DNA of 64,000 nt from Hoeflea sp. YIM 152468 (GTDB taxonomy: Bacteria > Pseudomonadota > Alphaproteobacteria > Rhizobiales > Rhizobiaceae). The first letter of the stretch is position 1; each line of letters begins with the position of its first letter. Below the pieces are notes generated by a model. That model was not told the origin of the DNA. It made no database searches and was given only the letters and a program-made list of their open reading frames with translations. The stretch lies in assembly GCF_029210485.1 (NCBI RefSeq), contig NZ_JARGET010000005.1, positions 1 to 64,000 of the forward strand, in the 5' to 3' direction. The position numbers and the translations under genes were made by a program. Below are positions 40,983-48,547 of the stretch, in pieces.

Positions 40983-42787
40983 TCCGCAGCCTCCCTGAAT
41001 TGCGCCAGATGCGGAACATTGGCCCGCGTGATGGCTTCGGCCAGCGGTGGACAGACGCTGTTTCCGGCGCGTCCCACCTGGTCCGATTTGGAGAACATGT
41101 TGCCTTCCAGATCCCGGTCGATCTGATAGTCGGGCGGAAACCCCTGGGCGTTGAACAGCTCGCGCGGTGTCAGCATCCGCATGCCGATATCGACCATGAC
41201 CAGTGTCACGCCCTCGACGTCGAGCGTGACGAATTCCCGGTCATCCCAGAAGCCGTGTGCGCGCAGGAAACCCGCCACCTCGCGCGCCCGCGCGTGATGC
41301 TCCGGGCCGAACGGCGGCGCCGCCATGGCCGCCTGAGACAGGCAGAACCGGTCCTTCGTCGTCACCGTGTGCAGCGGCCCGGATGGCTCCTGTCCGTCTC
41401 CGGTGCCGTAATACTTGGTCAGCGCACCCGCGACGACCGCCGACTGCCCGCCGCCGGTGCAGGCCACCCGCGCAGGCTCATCCGCCCCGCTGGCGCGCCG
41501 CGCGCTGCCCTTCATCGAGAACATGTTTGCGGCCACGACCTGGCACTGGCTTCCGGCCTGCGTGACCGTCGCCAGTGGCGCCGCGGCGGCACGGCCAATC
41601 ACGCCATTGCCGTTGTGCTGCGCCATATAGGCAGCTACCGGGGCATGTTTCACGCCACCGGCCACAACAGTGCCGAGCGGCGCGGACGGGTCGAGCGCGC
41701 GCGCCGCCTGCCCTTCCCGCTCGCCATAGCCGGTCTGCACCAGCGAAGCGGCGACACAGGTCAGCCCGGCCCCGCCGGCGGTCACCGTGTGCGCCGGCTC
41801 ATCCGCACCCTGGAATGGCTTACCGGCGTTGCGCATGGTCATCAGATGCGGAGCAACCACCGCATGCTGCACCCCGCCCACCGTGACCGTGTGATAGGGC
41901 TCTTCGACCGGATACTCCCGCCGCCCGCCGCTGTCGCCGTGCGCGATCGACACCAAGAACGGCCTTGCCGCATCCAGCACATAGCGCTTGATGCCACGCG
42001 CCACCCGGGCTTGCGTGTTTGCCGCCAACGGCCGCACCGCGCGCAGCCCGTACCGGGCCATGATTTCGGCCTTGGTGTCGAAGATCGACGGGCAGGCAAT
42101 CGACCAGTCGATCACATCGCACCCGGCTGTCAGCCATGGCTTGAGCTTCCCGCTCTTCACCTCGTCGCTGTCCGGGCTGGCATGTGTCGGCTCCGGCCAG
42201 ACGATCTTCTGACCGTCGAACCGGATCAGGATGAACACCCGCTTGCGGATGGTCGGCGCGCCGTAATCGCAGGCCCGCAATTCGCGCCATTCGATCTTGC
42301 CGCCAAGCTGCCTGAGCTTTCTGCACCAGGCACGGAAAGTCTCACCCTTGCGCTCCGGGTCCGGCACCAGTCCCTTGCCGGTGGTCAGCAGCGGCCCCCA
42401 GGTCTGGAATTCCTCGACATTCTCGATCGCCACCACATCGACCTTGCCGCCCGATCTCTGGATTCGCTCGATCCAGCCCGGAATGATCCAGGCCAGATCG
42501 CGGATATTGCGCTGCACCGGCGCGCCGCCCTTGGCCTTGGAGAAGTGCTTGCAGTCGGGCGAAAACCACGCAAACCCGATATGGGCGCGGGCGAAATGAT
42601 CGAGCGGGTCGACCTGGTAGACATTCTGGCAAAGATGGATGCTGTCGGGATGATTGACCGCATGCATGGCGACTGCCACCGGGTCGTGATTGATGGCAAA
42701 ATCCGGCGAACGGCCGAGCGCCATTTCAATCCCCGTCGAAGCGCCGCCGCCACCGGCGAAACAGTCGATAATCAAGGGTCTCGTCAT
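40979..42787 (-). CDS. DNA cytosine-C5 methyltransferase with a repeat-containing TRD
   Basis: 602 residues. Motif I IIDCFAGGGGASTGIEMALG, motif IV FSPDCKHFSKAKGG (catalytic Cys kept, PPC replaced by PDC), motif VI AIENVEEF, motif IX MLTPRELFNAQGFPPDYQID, motif X GNSVCPPLAEAI. Between motifs VIII and IX lies a target region of about 200 residues built from about six degenerate repeats of DEPAHTVTAGG...VVA. Methylation probably protects phage DNA; no partner restriction enzyme is seen. Confidence 0.93.
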   Translation of the reverse strand: MTRPLIIDCFAGGGGASTGIEMALGRSPDFAINHDPVAVAMHAVNHPDSIHLCQNVYQVDPLDHFARAHIGFAWFSPDCKHFSKAKGGAPVQRNIRDLAWIIPGWIERIQRSGGKVDVVAIENVEEFQTWGPLLTTGKGLVPDPERKGETFRAWCRKLRQLGGKIEWRELRACDYGAPTIRKRVFILIRFDGQKIVWPEPTHASPDSDEVKSGKLKPWLTAGCDVIDWSIACPSIFDTKAEIMARYGLRAVRPLAANTQARVARGIKRYVLDAARPFLVSIAHGDSGGRREYPVEEPYHTVTVGGVQHAVVAPHLMTMRNAGKPFQGADEPAHTVTAGGAGLTCVAASLVQTGYGEREGQAARALDPSAPLGTVVAGGVKHAPVAAYMAQHNGNGVIGRAAAAPLATVTQAGSQCQVVAANMFSMKGSARRASGADEPARVACTGGGQSAVVAGALTKYYGTGDGQEPSGPLHTVTTKDRFCLSQAAMAAPPFGPEHHARAREVAGFLRAHGFWDDREFVTLDVEGVTLVMVDIGMRMLTPRELFNAQGFPPDYQIDRDLEGNMFSKSDQVGRAGNSVCPPLAEAITRANVPHLAQFREAAE

Positions 42788-43152
42788 CGGCCCATCCTCC
42801 GCATCAACTGAAGATCCCGCGGCGAATGCCCAAGCCCTCGGGGCTCTTCATCTTCCCGATGTTTCACGTTTGACCCGCTGCAACAGGTTGATTTCGTTGT
42901 CTTGATCAGCGGTGGCAGATAGAAGTCCATCACCCCGAACCCGATCCACTTGCAGATGGCGATCACCTTCTGCACGCTGACAATCTGCCCGCCCATGGCG
43001 CGCGACAGGTCGCTGGCGGTCACGCCCATTTCGGTGGCAATTGCGCGCAGGCCGCGCCCGTCCGAGCGGTGTTTCATGCTCAGCTCATGCGCAAACCGCC
43101 GCCAGTCATAATCGGCCATTTTCGGATTTCGTCCGTTTTGCAAACCGGTCAT
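42784..43152 (-). CDS. HTH regulator-like phage protein
   Basis: 122 residues. RRFAHELSMKHRSDGRGLRA and IATEMGVTASDLSRAMGGQI form a lambda-repressor-type helix-turn-helix; VQKVIAICKWIGFGVMDFYL follows. The C-terminal 40 residues are basic and contain CCSG. ATGA-coupled to both neighbours. Probably an early regulator. Confidence 0.75.
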   Translation of the reverse strand: MTGLQNGRNPKMADYDWRRFAHELSMKHRSDGRGLRAIATEMGVTASDLSRAMGGQIVSVQKVIAICKWIGFGVMDFYLPPLIKTTKSTCCSGSNVKHREDEEPRGLGHSPRDLQLMRRMGR

Positions 43153-43439
43153 TCCTGCCCTCCGTCATCGGTCAAAGTCACGCCATGGTCGGCAGGCACA
43201 TGGCCGAGCGCGCCCCACAGCTTCGCCCGCGCTTCGGCCGTGTTCAGCCGCCCCGTCCAGGCAAAATTGAATTCGAAATTGGTCACGCCAGCCGCCTTGC
43301 GGATTCCCGCCTTGGCCTTCCGCGTGGCATCATAGCGGACCCCGCCGGCAGGCTCCGCACCGCCCGCCCGAAACACCGCATCGGCAATCCGGGCGCGCAG
43401 GAACACCTTGAGCATCGCGGGTGAGAATTCCGGCCTCAT
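43149..43439 (-). CDS. Small phage protein, unknown function
   Basis: 96 residues from the ATG at 43439, overlapping the upstream stop. Contains VFLRARIADAVFRAGGAEPA and NFEFNFAWTGRLNTAEARAK. No family recognised; part of the tightly coupled early operon. Confidence 0.65.
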   Translation of the reverse strand: MRPEFSPAMLKVFLRARIADAVFRAGGAEPAGGVRYDATRKAKAGIRKAAGVTNFEFNFAWTGRLNTAEARAKLWGALGHVPADHGVTLTDDGGQE

Positions 43440-44023
43440 GCTTGCGCCCACGCCGAATATTCCGCCCGCATCTCGCGCCAGCGGCCAGCCGCATCCGGGT
43501 CGGTGTTGAGCTGCGACCGGCTTTCAATCGCCAGCGCCCGGCGCAGCACCGCCGCCGCCGTGGCGCTGTCGGCCAGGTCGCCATCATCATCGGTGGCGTG
43601 ATGGAGCCTGAGCCATGCCTGAAACCCCGGCTCGCCGCATTTTATCGACGCTTCGGCCGCCAGATTCTTGACCCGCGCCGGCCCGGCCGGTGGCGCCACC
43701 CTGTCGAGCCGCGCCCGCTGCTCACGGATCAGCCGGCCCGCAGCCGTCAACTGATCGAGAACGAAGGCCAGATCACTGCGCGCCTCGCGGACGAATTCCT
43801 TTTCAAACCAGGACGCATCCGGACCGAAACTGCACAGCGCCACCGGCGCCTCATTGCCCGCATGGCGGCCCTGACTGTCGATCACCGCGCGGGTGATGAC
43901 GATACTCTCTCCGGCATCGGAAAACTCATGGCTCCAGCGGTCGGCCCGCACCCGCGCCAGCCGCTCGCGGATTTCATCGAGCCGGGCGCGGATTTCGCCG
44001 GGTGTGACGGGCGCGGCGGTCAT
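43436..44023 (-). CDS. Phage protein, unknown function
   Basis: 195 residues from the ATG at 44023 (ATGA overlap). N-terminal helix pair (EIRARLDEIRERLARVRADR), a beta segment (GESIVITRAVIDSQGRHAGN), a coiled helix (FVLDQLTAAGRLIREQRARL) and a helical C-terminus. Unrecognised. Confidence 0.65.
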   Translation of the reverse strand: MTAAPVTPGEIRARLDEIRERLARVRADRWSHEFSDAGESIVITRAVIDSQGRHAGNEAPVALCSFGPDASWFEKEFVREARSDLAFVLDQLTAAGRLIREQRARLDRVAPPAGPARVKNLAAEASIKCGEPGFQAWLRLHHATDDDGDLADSATAAAVLRRALAIESRSQLNTDPDAAGRWREMRAEYSAWAQA

Positions 44024-45357
44024 GGTCTTGGCCTCACGCTGTCGCCGTCCCTGACGGCTGCGCTCCGGCCAGGGCGGCGCACCGGCGCCGGCGCCCGGTC
44101 GGGCTTGCGGCCAGCGGCCGGGCTGTTGTCTCCTGCCGCTTCGGTCCGTCCGCCCTCGCCCTCGCCCTCGGCCTCGAAGCCCCAGAAGGTCCAGCCGTCC
44201 GGCGCCACGCCCCGGCCAAACAATTCGAGCTTGGGCAAGCTGGGAAACATGGTGTCGATTATCTCGCGGAACCGGTGCGGCTTGGCCGAGTGCTCGGTCT
44301 TTGGTTCGGTATAGACACTCAGCGGCTGCGTCCCCGGCAGCGGGCAAGGCGGGTCACCCCGCTTGCAGATCATCAGCACTTCGTGACAATCGATCACCCA
44401 GCGCCCGGTGCCGCGATGCACCTTGTTCCACATGATCTCGGTAACGACCTCGAACCCCCAGGCCTCCACGACCTCAAGCGCGGGGCGCTGGCGGTTGCCG
44501 GTACGCCAGAAAAACAGCACCGCATCATCGGTGAACGGGCTGGCGTCACCGGCGCACAGCGCCTTGATCTCGTCGAGCGGCAGGGTCGGATAGGGATAGG
44601 CCCGGTCGTTGCCTGTCTCATGATCCCAGACGTTCGCCTGCTCCCACGGCACATCGGCATAGCCGACGGCGAAGGCTTTCGCAGGCAGCGCGCCCGGCCT
44701 TGCACGCTCGAGCCCCTTGGCCGAAATTGCCGCCATCAGCGACAGCCTGCCCGCCCGCGATGCAGCCATCTTTTCGGTGCGCAGCGCCTTGGCCGTTTCC
44801 AGCACCGCCCGGTCACCGGCTTTCAGCAACCGCTGCACATCCGGGTCAGGCAGCGTCTTGAGCGCATCGGCGGTGTGAACCGTGACGCGGCCATCGCGAA
44901 TGGCGTCAAACAGCGCCGGAGCTCCATGCTTGCGGATCGAGCGGCAGGCCGCCACGGCCCGCTCGGAGATCGACAAGGCCCGCGCCGCCTGCCGGGTCTG
45001 CAAATTTGCAGGCCCCGACGTGTGCTGGTTGACCCCCTTCTCCCAATTGACCAGTTGCGCCGCAATGGCCGCGCGCTGGCTTTCGCTCAAATGCCGCCGG
45101 GCCAGGTTCTTCGACAGCACGAAGGCCAGCGCATCAACGCCGTCATATTCGGTCACCATGCCATCGGGCACCAGCCCCAGTTCGGCACAGGCCGCCTGCC
45201 GGTTGCGGCCGTCGAGCACCTGGCCATCCAGCGTCACGATCGGCTCGCGCAGGCCGTTGTCGGCAATATCCTGCAGGAAGGCGGCAAAGGTCTCGCCATC
45301 CATCGCCGGAAACAGGGTGCACAACGGGTGCAGCGGCAGGAAGGGAAATTCACTCAT
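44020..45357 (-). CDS. ParB-like domain fused to MT-A70 adenine methyltransferase
   Basis: 445 residues. Residues about 1-110 form a ParB/sulfiredoxin-type domain (LCTLFPAMDGETFAAFLQDI, GLREPIVTLDGQVLDGRNRQ, LSKNLARRHLSESQRAA). A ParB-like HTH linker follows to about 215. Residues about 220-390 are an MT-A70 N6-adenine methylase (FAVGYADVPWEQANVWDHET, DAVLFFWRTGNRQRPALEVV, EIMWNKVHRGTGRW, KPHRFREIIDTMFPSLPKLE). The catalytic DPPW motif is DVPW here, an unusual substitution. The C-terminal 50 residues are low complexity. Confidence 0.88.
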   Translation of the reverse strand: MSEFPFLPLHPLCTLFPAMDGETFAAFLQDIADNGLREPIVTLDGQVLDGRNRQAACAELGLVPDGMVTEYDGVDALAFVLSKNLARRHLSESQRAAIAAQLVNWEKGVNQHTSGPANLQTRQAARALSISERAVAACRSIRKHGAPALFDAIRDGRVTVHTADALKTLPDPDVQRLLKAGDRAVLETAKALRTEKMAASRAGRLSLMAAISAKGLERARPGALPAKAFAVGYADVPWEQANVWDHETGNDRAYPYPTLPLDEIKALCAGDASPFTDDAVLFFWRTGNRQRPALEVVEAWGFEVVTEIMWNKVHRGTGRWVIDCHEVLMICKRGDPPCPLPGTQPLSVYTEPKTEHSAKPHRFREIIDTMFPSLPKLELFGRGVAPDGWTFWGFEAEGEGEGGRTEAAGDNSPAAGRKPDRAPAPVRRPGRSAAVRDGDSVRPRP

Positions 45358-45574
45358 GGCGCATCACCTTGGGTTTTTCCCAGGCACCGAGAGCCGGGTT
45401 CCAGTGGTGGCGATAGTCAAACGCCCGGTCATCGCCCGAAGCCAGGCCGGCGCCATCGAGCGGCACCGACCTGATGCCGGCGGCAAACCCGGCCCGCCAG
45501 ATCTTGCGGACCAGAACCGCAAGCCCGAAGCCGCCGACGACACACCAGCCCAGCATGAAGGGATCAATCATCAT
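45350..45574 (-). CDS. Small membrane protein
   Basis: 74 residues, one hydrophobic segment (PFMLGWCVVGGFGLAVLV), then a soluble tail ending WNPALGAWEKPKVMRHE. Overlaps both neighbours. Unknown role. Confidence 0.6.
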   Translation of the reverse strand: MMIDPFMLGWCVVGGFGLAVLVRKIWRAGFAAGIRSVPLDGAGLASGDDRAFDYRHHWNPALGAWEKPKVMRHE

Positions 45575-46182
45575 GCCGCCCGCCCGCCATCATCACCGGC
45601 AAGCGGCACCAACCCGCGGCTGCGCTGCCTGATCACCGCCGCCTCGGTCCGGTTGACCGGTTGACCGGCGTGAATCAGCGCCCGTATGGCCCGCGCCTCT
45701 GCCCGGCTTCCGGGCCATCTGTCGCGGCCATAAATCGCGGTTGTGTGGTCGCGCCCGCCCATCTGCCGACCCACCATGGTGGTCGACATCGAGGTGCGCC
45801 GCAGCGCCCAGTGGGTCACGAAAAACCGCGCCATCACGATCCGCCGGGTGCGCCGGATGCTCTTGATATCCGCCTTGGTCACGGCGAAAGCGCGCATGGC
45901 TATCCCCATCAGCCGGTCCATTTCGCTGCTCATCGCCGGGGCAAACTGGACCACTCCGAATCCGTGCGCCAGCATCCGCAATTCGCCCGTCGTGCGGCCT
46001 TCCAGCACCAGCGCCACATCGGCGCCGTGCAGGGTGGCATAGCGGCTGAAGCGCAGGGTCGAAGTCACGCCGCCATCGGCCAGCGCATCGGCCAGCGCAG
46101 CCTGCATCCGCTGCTTGAAGACCGGTTGCCCTGTGCGGCGCGGAGCCGCAACTGCATCCAGGGCTTGTGTGTGCAACACCAT
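45571..46182 (-). CDS. Stand-alone DnaA domain IV protein
   Basis: 203 residues from the ATG at 46182 (GAGGAGTGAAAGCG upstream). The first 100 residues are unrecognised. Residues about 110-160 match the DNA-binding domain IV of DnaA: ADIKSIRRTRRIVMARFFVT, then LRRTSMSTTMVGRQMGGRDH followed by TTA. GGRDHTT is the DnaA signature that reads the DnaA box. There is no AAA+ ATPase domain. It could occupy DnaA boxes in phage or host DNA. Neighbouring genes encode GcrA- and GapR-like proteins. Confidence 0.82.
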   Translation of the reverse strand: MVLHTQALDAVAAPRRTGQPVFKQRMQAALADALADGGVTSTLRFSRYATLHGADVALVLEGRTTGELRMLAHGFGVVQFAPAMSSEMDRLMGIAMRAFAVTKADIKSIRRTRRIVMARFFVTHWALRRTSMSTTMVGRQMGGRDHTTAIYGRDRWPGSRAEARAIRALIHAGQPVNRTEAAVIRQRSRGLVPLAGDDGGRAA

Positions 46183-46187
46183 CGCTT

Positions 46188-46409
46188 TCACTCCTCTGCC
46201 GTTTCGCGCATCGCCTGATGCCTGAGCACCTGCAGCGCGCTGCGCTCGCCTTGCGTGCCGGTGCCCACAGCGCGCGCTGCATGCGCCGCGCAATAGGAAC
46301 TGCCCCTGGCCGCCACCTCACCGCAAAACCGGTGACCGCCGCTGTCATGCGCATCATCAACCGGCCAGCGGCAGTGATGCCTGGAGAGATCGAGAAGGGA
46401 CAAACTCAT
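46188..46409 (-). CDS. GcrA C-terminal domain alone
   Basis: 73 residues. HHCRWPVDDAHDSGGHRFCG and ARGSSYCAAHAARAV reproduce the C-terminal motif of GcrA (C-K/R-W-P-[IV]-G/D-D ... FCG ... G-x-x-YC-x-x-H), including the three Cys and the His. Full GcrA is about 170 residues with an N-terminal DNA-binding helix-turn-helix, which is absent here. In Caulobacter this C-terminal domain is the part that contacts sigma-70. Start overlaps the GapR-like stop as TGATG. Confidence 0.8.
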   Translation of the reverse strand: MSLSLLDLSRHHCRWPVDDAHDSGGHRFCGEVAARGSSYCAAHAARAVGTGTQGERSALQVLRHQAMRETAEE

Positions 46410-46726
46410 CACGCCCCCTCCGGATCTGGCGCCATACCCAGCGCGTGCAGATAGGTGTCGAGGATCGCTTCCTGCTCGAGCCGCTCGCTCGGATCGACCT
46501 TGCGGATCGCAATCACCCGGCGCAAAACTTTGGCGTCATAGCCCATGGCCCTGGCCTCGCCGTAGACATCCTTGATGTCGTCGGCGACCACCTTCTTGTC
46601 CTCTTCCAGCCGCTCGATCCGTTCGACGAACGCGCGCAACTGGTCCCGCGCCACAGCCCCGGCATCCGACGAATTCACCGGCACCGTCTGCCGTGGCGCA
46701 TAGGGATCGTGCACAGCGCCGCTCAT
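46409..46726 (-). CDS. UPF0335/GapR-like nucleoid protein
   Basis: 105 residues. Core [40 protein letters not shown] and [20 protein letters not shown] match DUF2312/UPF0335, the family of Caulobacter GapR. GapR clamps overtwisted DNA ahead of replication forks and RNA polymerase. The phage copy may assist phage replication or compete with the host protein. Coupled at both ends. Confidence 0.9.
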   Translation of the reverse strand: MSGAVHDPYAPRQTVPVNSSDAGAVARDQLRAFVERIERLEEDKKVVADDIKDVYGEARAMGYDAKVLRRVIAIRKVDPSERLEQEAILDTYLHALGMAPDPEGA

Positions 46727-46845
46727 GGCCGGTCACCCCGGCCAGAGGCCGCAAGGGCAAGCGCCCGCCGCGCGTTGTCGCGCGCCCCGTCTGGAGCGCA
46801 GCCGCCACAGGCGGCGACAGCGTGAAGACAGATCAACCCGCTCAT
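46723..46845 (-). CDS. 40-residue Cys-rich peptide
   Basis: ORF ([20 protein letters not shown] at the start) with ATGA overlaps at both its start and stop, which strongly suggests translation. C-x5-C-x2-C spacing ([11 protein letters not shown]) could bind metal. Function unknown. Confidence 0.5.
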   Translation of the reverse strand: MSGLICLHAVAACGGCAPDGARDNARRALALAASGRGDRP

Positions 46846-47366
46846 GGCTCACCTGCCTTGAAAGCCACCACCTGGCCGCCGTCGGCCGCGCCGCGGGCCA
46901 GAGCCATATCAAGACTGGCAAGCAGCTCACGCACTGGCGCGGTCTGGCGGGATATGAATGACAATTCGTTGGGTGTCAGTTGCCCATCGGCCAGAGCGTC
47001 GGCGACAGCCATGGTCAACGCCCCGACCTTGCTCATGATCGCATTGTTGCACCGGAAGACATCGGCGGTCAGTTTGGCCTTGTCTCCCCCATCACTTCCG
47101 GGCGCGGCCAGGCGGTGTCCGTTGAGTTCAGCCATTGCTGCAGTTACAAACGGAACTCCGGCCTCCGCCTCCAGAACAGCGACCACCGGCAGCGTCATCA
47201 CGGCCGGGTGATCCCGGTTGTTGAAATTGCCCATCTGGCCGGTGGACAATCCGGTAAATTCAGCCGAGCATTTTATACCACCCGCCCGCTCAATCAGCGC
47301 GCGTTGCGCAGACTTGATCCGTGGAAGCCATCCCCTTGGCAACGGCACCGCATATTCGCCACTCAT
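46842..47366 (-). CDS. CII-position phage regulator-like protein
   Basis: 174 residues. Starts MSGEYAVPLPRGWLPRIKSA; KCSAEFTGLSTGQMGNFNNR could be an HTH, followed by a helical C-terminal half (MSKVGALTMAVADALADGQL, LSFISRQTAPVRELLASLDM). Pattern and position resemble proteins named phage regulatory CII-like in rhizobial prophages; that name is tentative. The 145-bp gap upstream (47367-47510) holds no gene. Confidence 0.55.
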   Translation of the reverse strand: MSGEYAVPLPRGWLPRIKSAQRALIERAGGIKCSAEFTGLSTGQMGNFNNRDHPAVMTLPVVAVLEAEAGVPFVTAAMAELNGHRLAAPGSDGGDKAKLTADVFRCNNAIMSKVGALTMAVADALADGQLTPNELSFISRQTAPVRELLASLDMALARGAADGGQVVAFKAGEP

Positions 47367-47510
47367 CTCTTCCGCCTTTCATTCATCGCCCGCCGGAACA
47401 CGATTCCACCCGGTGGAAAATCACACCGTTTTTCCAAGTGCAGGAACACTCCAAAACTGGTTTTCTCAGGCCTTGCAGACCCCGATCACCGGAGACCGAA
47501 AGCCGATGAC

Positions 47511-47750
47511 CTACCCGCCGACCCCCGCAAGCCGCAGCCAGGCAGCACCCGGCCAGGCCAACTGCCCGAAGGCGGCGGCCACATCCTGCGCCGCCAGCCA
47601 GATCGACCAGATGATGACCGGGGCGCTGACCGCCAGGCCAGCCCAATCGCCCGACTGGCGAAAGTCGAATTCGCGACCCAGAAACCAGATGACGACCAGC
47701 ATTCCGGCGATCAGCCACAGGTCGGCAGCAAATCTGAAAATCTCAAACAT
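47511..47750 (-). CDS. Small membrane protein
   Basis: 79 residues from the ATG at 47750. Two hydrophobic segments (LWLIAGMLVVIWFLG, LAVSAPVIIWSIWLAAQ). Start overlaps the upstream stop. Early-operon membrane protein of unknown role, possibly superinfection exclusion. Confidence 0.6.
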   Translation of the reverse strand: MFEIFRFAADLWLIAGMLVVIWFLGREFDFRQSGDWAGLAVSAPVIIWSIWLAAQDVAAAFGQLAWPGAAWLRLAGVGG

Positions 47751-48294
47751 GGGCAATTCCGCCTTTGCGCTCGATTTCGGCAACCACAAGCCGCGCCACG
47801 GCGCCGGACAGGCTTTCGCCATGTTCGGCCGCCAGCAGGGCCAGCAGCCCCGCCGCATCGGCACTGATGTGAAGGGTAACGAGGTCAACGGCCGCAGGCC
47901 GCAAGCCCGACCGGGCGTCGGCGCCCGCAGCGCCGCCGGCGGGCAAAGTGTGAGAGCGCCGCTCGCGCGCGAGGTCAACCAACTCGAGGCCCGGCGCGGG
48001 AGGAGGATGCGCCGGGCCCCTGCCACGACCGGAGGCCGCCGCGGCATCGCCGGAGGCGCGGGAGGAGGATGCCCCGCCGGCGAAGGAAATATCGGGATCA
48101 TCCGGACGGGAGAGAGAAAGGGGATCAGATCCCCCGCCCGGCGTTCCGGCAGTCACGGCCTTCAGACCGCCGGGAAGGAAACTGGTTGCAGGGGCCGGAT
48201 TCGAACCGGCGAACTCCTGGTTATGGTGAGCCGCAGGCGAACGGCGGGATGGACCAGACTTCCCCACCCTGCAATTGAAAACGGCCTCACTCAT
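47743..48294 (-). CDS. ORF with RHH-like C-terminus, overlapping a tRNA-like gene
   Basis: 183 codons from the ATG at 48294, which overlaps the preceding stop (ATGA). The N-terminal 40 codons are the translation of the tRNA-like element (QEFAGSNPAPATS is what a T arm looks like in this frame), then a Pro/Ala/Gly/Ser low-complexity stretch. Only the last 50 residues look protein-like (VDLVTLHISADAAGLLALLA, SGAVARLVVAEIERKGGI), similar to ribbon-helix-helix DNA-binding proteins. The real protein may start downstream at a non-ATG codon. Coding status of the 5' half is doubtful. Confidence 0.45.
   Translation of the reverse strand: MSEAVFNCRVGKSGPSRRSPAAHHNQEFAGSNPAPATSFLPGGLKAVTAGTPGGGSDPLSLSRPDDPDISFAGGASSSRASGDAAAASGRGRGPAHPPPAPGLELVDLARERRSHTLPAGGAAGADARSGLRPAAVDLVTLHISADAAGLLALLAAEHGESLSGAVARLVVAEIERKGGIAHV
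48183..48273 (-). tRNA. tRNA-like gene with aberrant anticodon region
   Basis: 91 nt on the minus strand. Acceptor stem TGCAGGG/CCCTGCA is perfect (7 bp), with discriminator A and encoded CCA. The T arm GCCGG-TTCGAAT-CCGGC is perfect and canonical. The D arm GGGA...TCCC has a GG-containing loop. The 34 nt between D and T arms do not form a standard 5-bp/7-nt anticodon arm. Model 1: the 3' strand CCAGG plus variable loop AGTTC with a CAT near the loop, like initiator or elongator tRNA-Met, but with about 12 extra nt. Model 2: a GCCG/CGGC arm plus a long variable region. Anticodon unassigned. Confidence 0.6.
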
Positions 48295-48536
48295 TCCGCA
48301 ACCTCGGCAACAGCGGGCCGCTCGACGCCCTCGGGCCACTCGGCACCATCGGGCCAGTTGGCCGAAAACCACATGACAGCGGCGTTGAACCGCCCGGTGA
48401 CGATATCGGCGCCATCGTGCAGGCCCTGCAACTTCTTGCTGTCGGAAAACACGCGGCTGCTGACGGTCTTGCGCGGGATTCCCAGCGCGTTTCCGTACAC
48501 TTCAGCCAGCAAGAGGAGTGATGCGATCTTAAACAT
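48291..48536 (-). CDS. Cro-position regulator
   Basis: 81 residues from the ATG at 48536. MFKIASLLLLAEVYGNALGI and PRKTVSSRVFSDSKKLQGLH look like a helix-turn-helix in which RKTVSSRVF would be the recognition helix; DIVTGRFNAAVMWFSANWPD follows. First gene of the leftward lytic operon and divergent from the repressor, so a Cro-type role is likely. No ribosome site is obvious. The operator O1 lies 12 bp before the start. Confidence 0.65.
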   Translation of the reverse strand: MFKIASLLLLAEVYGNALGIPRKTVSSRVFSDSKKLQGLHDGADIVTGRFNAAVMWFSANWPDGAEWPEGVERPAVAEVAE

Positions 48537-48547
48537 GGCGAATCTAT

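Noticed and set aside
41000-42811. 603-codon plus-strand ORF opposite the C5 methyltransferase
   Set aside because: It is an antisense shadow of a high-GC gene: no motif, while the opposite strand has all methyltransferase motifs.
44275-45474. 399-codon plus-strand ORF opposite the ParB/MT-A70 gene
   Set aside because: Antisense shadow with Arg/His/Gln-rich composition and no conserved motif.
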